From the NCBI RefSeq assembly GCF_042427575.1, contig NZ_JBHMFD010000004.1, positions 1-52,252 of the forward strand: a stretch of DNA of 52,252 nucleotides, given 5' to 3'. The stretch's first letter is position 1; each line of letters starts with the position of its first letter. The translations under genes and the position numbers were made by a program. The notes beneath the pieces were generated by a model, which saw nothing but the letters and a program-made list of their open reading frames with translations, did no database searches and was not told the DNA's origin. This stretch comes from Bergeyella porcorum (GTDB lineage: Bacteria > Bacteroidota > Bacteroidia > Flavobacteriales > Weeksellaceae). This document shows positions 1-8,757 of the stretch, piece by piece.

Positions 1-18
1 CGCCAGTTTTTAATTTTG

Positions 19-55
19 AACTCCTCATTGAGAAATCAGTGAGGAGTTTTTTTTT
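19..55 (+). terminator. Intrinsic terminator of a gene left of the window
   Basis: A 9-bp perfect stem (AACTCCTCA at 19-27, TGAGGAGTT at 40-48) with a 12-nt loop is followed by a run of T. It closes a plus-strand gene that ends before the window starts. Confidence 0.8.
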
Positions 56-68
56 GTCTTTGTACGAG

Positions 69-240
69 GGTACGGTTGTACAATGTACAATGTACAATGA
101 TTGATCAATAGGTGTTAAGTGCTGAGTTTTGAGTGCTGAGTTTTCACCATCAACCGACAACGATCAACCATCAACAAGCTTTACAACCTTCTCGCTTTTT
201 CTAACTTCTAATTTCTAACCTCTAACTTTAAATCTTGAAT
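69..240. repeat. Intergenic stretch of simple-repeat modules
   Basis: No gene is visible here. The stretch holds three tandem TGTACAA units (about 77-98), a GTGCTGAGTTTTGA module (about 118-145), a CCATCAACC module (about 148-175) and a CTAACTTCTAA/CTAACCTCTAA module (about 201-227). The same modules, in either orientation, recur at 24523-24738, 25551-25586, 29210-29295 and 43288-43445, so this is one member of a dispersed intergenic family. Confidence 0.6.
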
Positions 241-254
241 GATAAAAAATATTC

Positions 255-285
255 TTGAAAGTTAGATTATAAGTTAGTATCTTTG
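255..285 (+). promoter_or_regulatory. Promoter of the cobalamin operon
   Basis: TTG at 255-257 and TATCTTTG at 278-285, separated by 20 nt, match the Bacteroidota -33/-7 pattern. Transcription would start near 290, just ahead of the riboswitch. Confidence 0.7.
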
Positions 286-287
286 TG

Positions 288-452
288 GCATTGGTGAACT
301 GTAAAAAGTTTTAAAAGGGAATTTGGTGAAAATCCAAAACAGACCCGCTGCTGTGAGCTTCTAAAAAAAGTTCTTGGCTTAAAATATCCACTGTTTCTGC
401 TGAAATGGGAAGGATGCCGAGAGTGAAGCAAGTCAGAAAACCTGCCAATGAA
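288..452 (+). promoter_or_regulatory. Cobalamin (B12) riboswitch
   Basis: The leader contains the conserved blocks of the adenosylcobalamin riboswitch in order: GGGAATTTGGTGAAAATCC (about 317-335), the B12-box core GACCCGCTGCTGTGA (about 341-356), and GGAAGGATGCCGA (about 408-420) followed by GTCAGAAAACCTGCC (about 433-447). It lies between a promoter and a TonB receptor gene, the usual place for this element. High B12 would be expected to switch the downstream operon off. The expression platform (about 453-562) was not resolved. Confidence 0.92.
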
Positions 453-562
453 TATTTAGGTTTGACGCTTTCGAGGAATAAAGCTAAGAACAATGATTTC
501 TTCTTAATTTGAGGAGAAATTGTAGTCTTATCCATTAGCGTCATCATTATTAATAATTGCTA

Positions 563-2587
563 ATGGTGACAAATTTATTTATATTTCGGCAGATATTGAT
601 ATTCTGCATTTTTCTGTTTTCTGCATTTTGTTTTTCTCAGAACAAGAATGATTCATTGCGTTTCAAAAATATTTCTGAGATACATCTTTATAAGAGAGAT
701 TTTAAAGAAATACTGCCTGCTCAAACTCTTTCAGGAGTAACTTTGGATCGTATGAATAGTCATTCTGTAGCTGATGCGATGCGATATTTTTCTGGAGTTC
801 AGATTAAAGATTATGGAGGTATTGGTGGGCTAAAAACTATTAATATCCGTAGTATGGGTAGCCAGCATATTGGTGTATTTTATGATGGTATCCAGCTTGG
901 AAATGCTCAGAATGGAGTAGTTGACCTAGGGAGATTTTCTCTTGATGATATTGAAGAGATTTCCTTATATAATGGGCAGAAAAGCGATATTTTTCAACCT
1001 GCTAAAGATTTTGGAGCATCAGGTTCTGTGTATCTACAGCCAAAGGTTCCGTCTTTTGAAAAAGGAAGGAAGACCAATCTTACGATTCGTTTAAAGAATA
1101 GTTCTATTGATTTATTTAATCCATCTTTTCGTATAGAGGGAAAGATTTCAGAGCGTATTTCTGCAAGTTTTAGTTCGGAATTTTTGCAGAGTGATGGGGT
1201 TTACAAGTATAGATATAGGAGATTGAATTTGGATAATTCTGTGGCATATGATACAATTGCCAAGCGTTTGGATGGCGATATTACCGCTAAGCGATTTGAA
1301 AGTGGTTGGTATGGGAAGATGGATGGAGGAGATTGGGCAGTTCGTGGTTATGCTTATTTATCAGATAGAGGGATTCCTGCGGCGATTGTAAACGGTAGAT
1401 TTGGAGCGAGGGGACAACGGCTAATAGATGAAAATTTTTTTGTGCAAGGACATTGGAGGAAGAAACTTTTCCCAAAATTTGAAACTCAATTGAAGCTCAA
1501 AGCTGCCTATGATTTTACCCATTTTATAGATACTGTGCGTACACAGGCTGCTTATCCCGTAGAAAACGAATATATCCAGAGAGAATTGTATTTTTCAACT
1601 TCAAATCTTTATACTATATCGCCAGTTTGGGATGTTAATCTGAGTTATGATTTTCAGTATAATAATTTAGATGCTAATCTGATTAATTTCTCTTATCCAG
1701 AGCGTTTTACTTCTTTATTAGCTATGGCAAGTACTTACCAATGGAGGCGTTTAAAATTTATGGGAAGTTTTTTAGGAACTTTCGTGAGAGAAAATGTAGA
1801 ACGAAATACCAAGTCTCCCGATAAAGCGGAATGGACACCAGCTCTCTTTTTGAGTTATCAGCCATTTGAGAGCAAAGATTTTCATCTTCGAGCGTTTTAT
1901 AAGAGGATTTTCAGGATGCCTACTTTCAATGATTTATATTATACAATGATTGGAAATTCTTTTCTGAAGCCAGAGTATACTTCTCAGTACAATTTAGGAT
2001 TTGCTTACAAAAAAAAGATATCTCATCCTATCTTTAAATCCATTAATGTAAAAATGGATGGATATTTTAATAAGGTGGAAGACAAAATTATAGCAGCTCC
2101 TAATGGTAGTATGTTTCGCTGGATGATGCTAAATTTAGGTAATGTGGAAATCTTAGGTATAGATATGAATGTACAGTCTGAATTGCATTTGGGAAGTTTA
2201 TACTTAAAACCACTACTCAATTATACTTATCAAAGAGCAAGAGATTTTACAGATAGAGCTGAGTCTTATTATGGACATCAGATTCCTTATACGCCGTGGC
2301 ATTCTGGGAGTTTTTCTTTATTGGCAGATTATAAGACTTGGGGTTTCAATTATAGCTTTGTTTATGTAGGTGAACGGTATGATGCACAGCAAAACAACAT
2401 AAGATACAACTATGTACAGCCTTGGTACACTCACGATTTATCCCTTCATAAAAACATCTTTTGGGGCGAGCATAAGTTTAGAGCGAGTTTTGAAATCAAT
2501 AATATTTTGAATCAATACTATGATGTAGTTCTCAATTATCCAATGCCGGGTAGAAATTATAGATTTATTTTAAGTTTTGTATTATGA
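563..2587 (+). CDS. btuB: TonB-dependent cobalamin receptor, BtuB-like
   Basis: This is an outer-membrane receptor of about 674 residues, probably for TonB-driven import of vitamin B12. A hydrophobic signal peptide ends near CFSQ. The plug domain (about residues 35-150) carries GGLKTINIRSMG and the typical VFYDGIQLGNAQ stretch. The rest is a beta barrel ending in an aromatic-rich strand with terminal Leu. The ATG at 563 is preferred over the TTG at 557. The cobalamin riboswitch just upstream is the main evidence for substrate. The stop overlaps the next start (ATGA), so the receptor and the BtuG-like lipoprotein are probably coupled. Substrate is inferred from riboswitch and neighbours. Confidence 0.88.
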   Translation: MVTNLFIFRQILIFCIFLFSAFCFSQNKNDSLRFKNISEIHLYKRDFKEILPAQTLSGVTLDRMNSHSVADAMRYFSGVQIKDYGGIGGLKTINIRSMGSQHIGVFYDGIQLGNAQNGVVDLGRFSLDDIEEISLYNGQKSDIFQPAKDFGASGSVYLQPKVPSFEKGRKTNLTIRLKNSSIDLFNPSFRIEGKISERISASFSSEFLQSDGVYKYRYRRLNLDNSVAYDTIAKRLDGDITAKRFESGWYGKMDGGDWAVRGYAYLSDRGIPAAIVNGRFGARGQRLIDENFFVQGHWRKKLFPKFETQLKLKAAYDFTHFIDTVRTQAAYPVENEYIQRELYFSTSNLYTISPVWDVNLSYDFQYNNLDANLINFSYPERFTSLLAMASTYQWRRLKFMGSFLGTFVRENVERNTKSPDKAEWTPALFLSYQPFESKDFHLRAFYKRIFRMPTFNDLYYTMIGNSFLKPEYTSQYNLGFAYKKKISHPIFKSINVKMDGYFNKVEDKIIAAPNGSMFRWMMLNLGNVEILGIDMNVQSELHLGSLYLKPLLNYTYQRARDFTDRAESYYGHQIPYTPWHSGSFSLLADYKTWGFNYSFVYVGERYDAQQNNIRYNYVQPWYTHDLSLHKNIFWGEHKFRASFEINNILNQYYDVVLNYPMPGRNYRFILSFVL

Positions 2588-3714
2588 AAAGCGTAGTTCT
2601 ATTTATTATCGTTTTGTTTACTCTATGTTCTTGTAGAGGAGATGAATATATTATATCAGAAGAGAGAGAGACTATAGCACCGCCACAGAATGCAGCTATC
2701 CGAGGTTTTTATCTTTTGAATGAAGGTAATATGGGGAGTAATAAAGCTACAATAGATTATTTTGATTATACTACAGGAACTTATCATAGAAATATCTACG
2801 CTACCATAAATCCTAATGTGGTGAAAGAGTTGGGAGATGTGGGGAATGATATTAAAATCTATGGAGGAAAGCTATATGCCGTGATTAATGTGTCTAATAA
2901 AATAGAAGTTTTAGATGCTAAAACCGCCAAGAGAATCACCAGTATTCCTCTTCAAAACTGTAGATACCTTACCTTTTTTGGAGGAAAAGCCTATGCTACA
3001 AGCTACGCGGGGTCGGTAGAACTTAACCCTAATGCACCACTAGGAAAAGTAGTAGAGATAGACACCCTTTCTCTATCTATTACCCGAGAGTCCATAGTAG
3101 GATATCAGCCAGAGGAATTGCAGGTAGTGGGGAGAAAGTTATTTGTAGCCAACTCTGGAGGGTATCGTTTTCCGAACTATGATAATACTGTTTCGGTGAT
3201 AGATTTAGACCATTTTAGGGAAGTCCAAAAGATAGAAGTAGGTATCAATCTTCATCGTATGCAGAAAGATGCTTATGGAGACTTATATGTGAGCTCACGA
3301 GGAGACTATTATAATACACCTTCTAATCTCTATCTGTTGGATAGCCAAACGGGAACAGTGAAAAAAGATTTTGGTATTGCTGTGAGTGGGATGACTATCG
3401 CTAATGATAAGCTCTATTTTTACGGTAATGAATTTAGCTACAATACCCATTCTTACACCAAGACCTTCGGAATTATAGATGTAAAAACTGAAGAAATTAT
3501 TTCTAAACAAATAGTAGATGCAAGCTATCAAGAGGAAATCAAAACACCATATGGGATTGCTGTAAACCCCATCACGGAAGAAATTTTCCTTACAGATGCT
3601 CGTAATTATGTTTCTACGGGTTATATCTATTGTTTTGATAAAAATGGAAAACTAAAATGGAAAACAGAGGCAGGAAATATCCCTGCTCATATCGCTTTTT
3701 TGTATAATAAATAG
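2584..3714 (+). CDS. Surface lipoprotein with DUF5074/YncE-like propeller, BtuG-like
   Basis: A 376-residue lipoprotein with a short signal peptide and lipobox LCSC, cysteine at residue 17. The body is a run of beta-propeller blades resembling YncE/DUF5074 proteins: YLLNEGNMGSNKA near residue 43, then repeated kLYavi...ievlDakT patterns. In Bacteroides, BtuG lipoproteins of this architecture sit on BtuB and bind B12 with very high affinity. The position directly after the receptor, with a 4-nt ATGA overlap, supports the same partnership here. Cobalamin binding is an inference, because low sequence similarity between propellers makes orthology to BtuG unprovable by eye. Confidence 0.78.
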   Translation: MKSVVLFIIVLFTLCSCRGDEYIISEERETIAPPQNAAIRGFYLLNEGNMGSNKATIDYFDYTTGTYHRNIYATINPNVVKELGDVGNDIKIYGGKLYAVINVSNKIEVLDAKTAKRITSIPLQNCRYLTFFGGKAYATSYAGSVELNPNAPLGKVVEIDTLSLSITRESIVGYQPEELQVVGRKLFVANSGGYRFPNYDNTVSVIDLDHFREVQKIEVGINLHRMQKDAYGDLYVSSRGDYYNTPSNLYLLDSQTGTVKKDFGIAVSGMTIANDKLYFYGNEFSYNTHSYTKTFGIIDVKTEEIISKQIVDASYQEEIKTPYGIAVNPITEEIFLTDARNYVSTGYIYCFDKNGKLKWKTEAGNIPAHIAFLYNK

Positions 3715-3730
3715 AATAAAATATATACTA

Positions 3731-4951
3731 ATGAGAAAAATAATTACCCAAAACACACTTCTATTTGGGACGCTACTAGCGATGTTCTCTTGCAAAGATG
3801 ATAGAGGAGTAGAAGAGGATAATGGTCTTACTTCAATCACCATAGAAAATCATTATTCTATTGTCCGTTTCAAAGTGCTCAACATTAGCTCTGGAGCTAA
3901 AGAATCTTCAAAGGTAGAATGGTATGCTAAAGTGTCAGATGGAAATAATGCGACTAAAGATTCTCTGCTTAGCCAAATGTCCACATTGGAATTCATTAGC
4001 CCTTATGCGAAAAATTACGACATTATTTTGAAGGTATATGAAGGGGAAAAGGTAATGGAATATCCTACTAAAATCTCTGTAATGAAGGAAAGTTTACCAT
4101 ATAGTAAATATATAGCGGATGTTTTAGAGTATCGCCCAGCAGTAGGGCAGTTTGTGAATAAAATGCCTTCTTATGAACAAGGAAACACCGCAGAGGATCT
4201 GAGACAAAAGGCAAGAAAAGCTTTACTAAGTAATGAGATGATTAGCTTAGGGGGATATGGAGGCTATGTGGTTTTTGGGTTTGATCACACGATTCCTAAT
4301 TTAGAGGGAAGAGATTTCAAGATTTTGGGAAATGCTTTTTGGGCAAATGCTAGTCAAGATGCTCGTTCTGGCTCTTGTGAACCAGGTATCATTATGGTAG
4401 CCTATGATAAAAATAAAAACGGAAAGCCTGATGATGATGAATGGTATGAGATAGCAGGTAGCGAATACTTTAAGGATAAAACTATTAAGAATTATCAGAT
4501 TACATATTATAAACCAGATGATAATAAACCAGCTGTGCCAGGAGCATCTTGGCAGACGGATACTCAATACATCAGATGGGAAGATAATCAAGGAAATTCT
4601 GGGTATAAGAGCAAAATAATGTTTCATACACAGAGTTACTATCCACTTTGGATTGCAGATACTTCCTATACTTTTAGAGGAACAAAACTAGAAAATAATT
4701 TCTATGACCAAAGTGGAACGGGCAATTATTGGGTAGGGAAGTCTTATGCCTATGGCTATGCAGATAATGCTCCTAATAATGATGAAGCTTCTGATATAGA
4801 TATTTCTTGGGCTGTAGATGCCTACGGAAACTATGTAAAACTTCCAGGGATAAACTTTGTAAAAGTGTATACAGGTGTTAATCAAGAAGCTGGATGGCTG
4901 GGAGAGGTTTCTACTGAGGTATCAGGTGCATATAATTTATATTTGAAATAA
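3731..4951 (+). CDS. PKD-like surface lipoprotein of the B12 operon
   Basis: A 406-residue lipoprotein with signal peptide and lipobox MFSC (cysteine near residue 21). A PKD/Ig-like domain covers about residues 35-125. A second, mostly beta domain (about 130-406) contains the acidic loop DKNKNGKPDDDE, which looks like a calcium-binding segment. It starts 16 nt after the BtuG-like gene and shares its transcript. Proteins of this build are common in B12 uptake loci of Bacteroidota, where extra surface lipoproteins (for example BtuH) help capture cobalamin. I cannot say whether this one is BtuH-related. Its place in the operon is clear and its function is inferred. Confidence 0.72.
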   Translation: MRKIITQNTLLFGTLLAMFSCKDDRGVEEDNGLTSITIENHYSIVRFKVLNISSGAKESSKVEWYAKVSDGNNATKDSLLSQMSTLEFISPYAKNYDIILKVYEGEKVMEYPTKISVMKESLPYSKYIADVLEYRPAVGQFVNKMPSYEQGNTAEDLRQKARKALLSNEMISLGGYGGYVVFGFDHTIPNLEGRDFKILGNAFWANASQDARSGSCEPGIIMVAYDKNKNGKPDDDEWYEIAGSEYFKDKTIKNYQITYYKPDDNKPAVPGASWQTDTQYIRWEDNQGNSGYKSKIMFHTQSYYPLWIADTSYTFRGTKLENNFYDQSGTGNYWVGKSYAYGYADNAPNNDEASDIDISWAVDAYGNYVKLPGINFVKVYTGVNQEAGWLGEVSTEVSGAYNLYLK

Positions 4952-4977
4952 TTAAAGTATATTAAATTTTAAACATT

Positions 4978-7227
4978 ATGAGAAAGTTTTACTTTTTTAC
5001 ATTATTGGTTTTGTTTGCATTTTTTACTAATGCACAGATTACCGTGCAAGGTATCCCAAGAAAGGATATCAAATCTCAACCAACAGCATATCTTCCTTAT
5101 GATGCTAGCTTTACAATGGATGATATTACCTACTGGGTGGGAGAGGGCGAAAATAAAGCAGCCTTTGTTGTTCAGTGGAATGATACTCAAAATCCCAGTG
5201 CATTGGTATGGGGATTCAGATGGAATGGAGAAGCTACTGGAGTAGATATGCTAAAGGCAATAGCAAAGGCAGATGCTAGATTTTATTCTTTGATATATGG
5301 AGGTACACAGTATGGAGATGCAATAGGAGGATTGGGTTTTGATACTGATAATATTGGGAGTGTGGGGTTATATAAAGATGGAAACCTTACTTACCCTAAA
5401 TATCCTACAGATGGCATTATAGGAACTACGAGTTATGATTTTGATTCATATACTTCTATTGATACTAATGATCGTTGGCAATCTGGCTGGACAGAAAAAG
5501 GATTTTGGAGTTACTATACAAGGGAAACTGAAACTAGTTTCGCTTTCTCTAGTGTAGGAGCAAGTGGAAGAACTTTAAAGGATGGTTCTTGGGATCTTTG
5601 GAATTTCTCTGTACAATTTAATACTTTACCTATAGCCACTACTTTTACCCCTGTATCTGCTTATGTTCAAAGAAGTAATTTTACAGATGGCTATTTTGTT
5701 TTGAATGAAGGATGGTTCGGGCACGAAGGAGGAACACTTAACTTTATAGGAAATAATGGCGTAGTGGATTATAAGGTGTATAATATGGTTAATGAGGGAA
5801 AAACCTTGGGAAATACTGCTGCTTACGGCACTATCTATGGAGGTAAACTATACATTGTTTCTAAACAAAATTATGAAGATAAAGGCGGAAGATTAATAGT
5901 AGCAGACGCTAAAACGCTGAAAAAAATAGCTAGTTTTGATGGTATTGGTGGCGGTGATGGGCGTTCCTTTTTAGGCGTTAATGAAAATATAGGATATATA
6001 GGAGCTAGTAATGGTATTGTTACATTTGACATCGCTAATATGAATGTGGGAAATATCATACCAGGAACTGGAGGTGGTTCACAGTATAGCGGGCAAATAG
6101 GTAATATGATTCGTTCCTCTCAATATGTATTTGCTGTAAAACAAAATGCAGGAATCTTGATAATAGACCCTAAAACTCATACACTAAAAAATACTATTGA
6201 AGGAGATTTCCAGTCTATCACACAAGCTAAGGATGGAAGTATTTGGGCTATCCAGAGTACAAAACTGGTGAATATTCATCCAATAACATTTACTACTACA
6301 GAATATATTATTCCTCAGACCAAATATTTTACGGCTTGGGGAGCTTGGAATGCAGGAAGTTTTACATATAGTACTCAGCAGAACGCATTATATTGGCTTA
6401 ATTCTATTAGTAGTTGGTCATCAGGAACTCAAATTGTTAAATTTGACATTACTTCCAAAACTTTTAATGAAAACTTTGCTACGATACCAGGTCAAGATGC
6501 TTCACCAAAACAAATCCCTTATGGTGCCGCCCTTAGATTGAATCCTATATCAGATGAATTGATACTTACGACAACACAAAGTGGTTGGGGAGCTAATTAT
6601 CAAAAAAACTGGATACATACTATTAGTTCTAATGGGGAATTAACGGATACAAAGGTGCTAAATGACTATTATTGGTTTCAATCGATGCCAGTATTTCCAG
6701 ATAATGTAATGCCTACAATTAATGGTTCTAGTGAGGAATATATAGCACTTAATGCAGAAGAAAAGATTAGTTTGGTTGATGTAGTATCGGATGAGGATAA
6801 TCTACAAAGAGCAATTGTAAAATCTATTAAATCTAATTCTAATCCATCTTTGGTACAAGCTGAAATAAATGAACAAGATGAACTTGTTCTAACACCTATT
6901 GGAAAGGGTATAGTAGATATCGTTGTGAGTTTTAATTCTAATGGACAATTAGCGGAGAAAACTTATCATATAGATACACGGACTCTCCACACTGATGATA
7001 TAAAACAAGAGCAATTCAAGATTTATCCAAACCCTGCCACAGATTTTATCCAGATTACCAATGCTTCCAATGCAGAGGTGGAAATCTATACTCTAAATGG
7101 TAAACTCATCCAAAAGGGCAAAGCTGTCCAAGGTAGATTGGCGTTTCAAGGCATTAAAACGGGAGTTTACCTTGTGAAAATCTCTACCGAAAATAGAACC
7201 TTTACTTCAAAACTTATTGTAAAATAG
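4978..7227 (+). CDS. T9SS-secreted propeller protein of the B12 operon
   Basis: A 749-residue multidomain secreted protein. Residues 1-20 are a signal peptide ending TNAQ. Residues about 24-215 form a domain with the WVGEGENKAAFVVQWND motif, similar to a module of PEP-CTERM/T9SS surface proteins. Residues about 232-575 are a DUF5074-type propeller that opens with YFVLNEGWFGHEGG, closely resembling the opening of the lipoprotein two genes upstream. An Ig-like segment follows at about 578-665, then a T9SS type A sorting domain (FKIYPNPATDFIQI, final KLIVK). It is the last gene of the riboswitch operon and is followed by a terminator. It may be a T9SS-anchored B12-capturing relative of BtuG, which is inference. 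Confidence 0.75.
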   Translation: MRKFYFFTLLVLFAFFTNAQITVQGIPRKDIKSQPTAYLPYDASFTMDDITYWVGEGENKAAFVVQWNDTQNPSALVWGFRWNGEATGVDMLKAIAKADARFYSLIYGGTQYGDAIGGLGFDTDNIGSVGLYKDGNLTYPKYPTDGIIGTTSYDFDSYTSIDTNDRWQSGWTEKGFWSYYTRETETSFAFSSVGASGRTLKDGSWDLWNFSVQFNTLPIATTFTPVSAYVQRSNFTDGYFVLNEGWFGHEGGTLNFIGNNGVVDYKVYNMVNEGKTLGNTAAYGTIYGGKLYIVSKQNYEDKGGRLIVADAKTLKKIASFDGIGGGDGRSFLGVNENIGYIGASNGIVTFDIANMNVGNIIPGTGGGSQYSGQIGNMIRSSQYVFAVKQNAGILIIDPKTHTLKNTIEGDFQSITQAKDGSIWAIQSTKLVNIHPITFTTTEYIIPQTKYFTAWGAWNAGSFTYSTQQNALYWLNSISSWSSGTQIVKFDITSKTFNENFATIPGQDASPKQIPYGAALRLNPISDELILTTTQSGWGANYQKNWIHTISSNGELTDTKVLNDYYWFQSMPVFPDNVMPTINGSSEEYIALNAEEKISLVDVVSDEDNLQRAIVKSIKSNSNPSLVQAEINEQDELVLTPIGKGIVDIVVSFNSNGQLAEKTYHIDTRTLHTDDIKQEQFKIYPNPATDFIQITNASNAEVEIYTLNGKLIQKGKAVQGRLAFQGIKTGVYLVKISTENRTFTSKLIVK

Positions 7228-7237
7228 TTTTATAAAG

Positions 7238-7276
7238 ATATTGGTGGATAGAGTAAAATTCACCAATATTTTTTTC
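7238..7276 (+). terminator. Terminator of the B12 operon
   Basis: Stem ATATTGGTG (7238-7246) / CACCAATAT (7261-7269) with a 14-nt loop and a following T run, 10 nt after the last stop codon. Confidence 0.85.
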
Positions 7277-7358
7277 AGAAATCTTATCCTATAGACCTAT
7301 TCATTTACAGCTGACTTAAAATGAGTGGCTATATCGTTTAACCTTTTATAATACTATT

Positions 7359-8507
7359 ATGACCAAAAATTTTATTTCTCTTAAATCTGTTACCACAGCG
7401 TTTTGTTTAGCAAGCAGTGTATTGGGCTATGCTCAAAGTTCTACCGATGCCGTTAGCTTTGAAGATGTAAAACTAAAAGAAGCCATACTAAAAGCTTACC
7501 CTACGGTGGACGCCAATAAAGATGGCGAAATCTCTTTTGAGGAAGCCCAGAAAGTTACCATAATTAGATTGGCAGATCCAGTAGGAAACAAAGATATTGT
7601 TTCAGCAAAGGGAATTGAAGCATTTATAAATCTTACTAATTTTACTCTCGTAAATTCTAAACTTACTTCTATTGATGTTTCTCAACTTACAAAACTTTCT
7701 GTCCTCAACCTAAAACAAAATCAAATAGCAGGGGCATTAGATGTGAGTATGCTTACGGAATTGAGTAACTTGGAACTTACTTCTAATCAACTCACTCAGT
7801 TATTACTTCCTAAACAAGATAAATTAAGATTCATCTATCTAAATGACAATCTTTTGACGGAGTTGGACGCCTCTCAATTGCCCAAACTAAGCACATTAAA
7901 TATTGTTAGGAATCAACTTAATACCATTAATCTGAGTGGAAATCAATCGCTTTTAAGACTTCACTTAGATAGCAATCAGTTGCAGAGTTTAGACCTCACG
8001 GGATTATCAAAACTCAATTGGCTGAATGTGGATAATAATCAGCTTACAACGCTGGGCTTCAAAGGCAATACCGCTTTGAAAAGTATCTTTCTCAAGAACA
8101 ATACCGCACTTAGCTCCTTAGATTTTCAAAATGGAGATGCGGAAAACATCAGCATCCTCAATGTAGAAGGCAGCACCTCGCTTACCACCATTTTGAAAGA
8201 TTGCAATGATGCTTTGCCTGCTACCTTACCTGCTTCCATAGATGTGAAGGACAACTGCGGAAATCTGTCTTTAGCAAGCGTTTCTTCCAATTCTTTCAGT
8301 GTTTATCCCAATCCAACTACGGAGAAACTTTATATCCAGACGGAGCATCGCATTATAGACATTAAACTCTTTGATGAATTGGGACAGAATATTCCTATCC
8401 AATGGTCTGATGGCACCGTCAATGTAAAACATTTAAACCGAGGGCTGTATTGGTTACAAATCCAAACTGAACACGGAAGTATCATTCATAAAGTGGTAAA
8501 GAAATAA
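7359..8507 (+). CDS. Secreted EF-hand / leucine-rich-repeat protein with T9SS domain
   Basis: A 382-residue protein with a signal peptide ending GYAQ (residue 26). A canonical EF-hand loop spans residues 51-62 (D51, N53, D55, E57, E62 in DANKDGEISFEE). Leucine-rich repeats of about 21 residues follow from about residue 85 to 290 (pattern LxxLxLxxNQL). The C-terminal 80 residues are a T9SS type A sorting domain (FSVYPNPTTEKLYI, ending KVVKK). It is probably exported through the outer membrane and displayed or released. Ligand and role are unknown. It is transcribed alone, between two terminators. No TAnnTTTG box was found in the 82 nt upstream. Confidence 0.8.
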   Translation: MTKNFISLKSVTTAFCLASSVLGYAQSSTDAVSFEDVKLKEAILKAYPTVDANKDGEISFEEAQKVTIIRLADPVGNKDIVSAKGIEAFINLTNFTLVNSKLTSIDVSQLTKLSVLNLKQNQIAGALDVSMLTELSNLELTSNQLTQLLLPKQDKLRFIYLNDNLLTELDASQLPKLSTLNIVRNQLNTINLSGNQSLLRLHLDSNQLQSLDLTGLSKLNWLNVDNNQLTTLGFKGNTALKSIFLKNNTALSSLDFQNGDAENISILNVEGSTSLTTILKDCNDALPATLPASIDVKDNCGNLSLASVSSNSFSVYPNPTTEKLYIQTEHRIIDIKLFDELGQNIPIQWSDGTVNVKHLNRGLYWLQIQTEHGSIIHKVVKK

Positions 8508-8541
8508 TAAAATACAATATTCTTTTTTAGGATAAATCTGT

Positions 8542-8580
8542 TAAAAAATCTTCAGTCTATAAAAGATTGAAGATTTTTTA
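8542..8580 (+). terminator. Terminator after the LRR gene
   Basis: A 13-bp perfect stem (8542-8554 / 8568-8580) whose right arm ends in TTTTTTA. Loop of 13 nt. Confidence 0.85.
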
Positions 8581-8654
8581 ATGATAAAATTTAGAATATT
8601 TAAAGTGTAAATGGTTTTGAAAATATCTTATTTCTAATAAATGTTGCATTTTAA

Positions 8655-8672
8655 TTTAAACTTTTGTTTAAA
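8655..8672. promoter_or_regulatory. Palindrome in the leader of the secreted-protease operon
   Basis: TTTAAAC-TTTT-GTTTAAA is a perfect 7-bp inverted repeat about 86 nt upstream of the 8758 start codon. A second, weaker inverted repeat TTGAAG...CTTCAA lies at about 8721-8740. Either could be an operator, and no consensus promoter box is evident in this 177-nt gap. Confidence 0.35.
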
Positions 8673-8757
8673 ATACTTGTTTATATTGTTTGGATTTAAT
8701 AATTTAGCACACTTTAACATTTGAAGTGAATTCGGCTTCAAGGAAAAAATATAGTAT

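Noticed and set aside
311..547. A 78-residue minus-strand frame
   Set aside because: It is antisense to the cobalamin riboswitch, whose conserved blocks explain this sequence.
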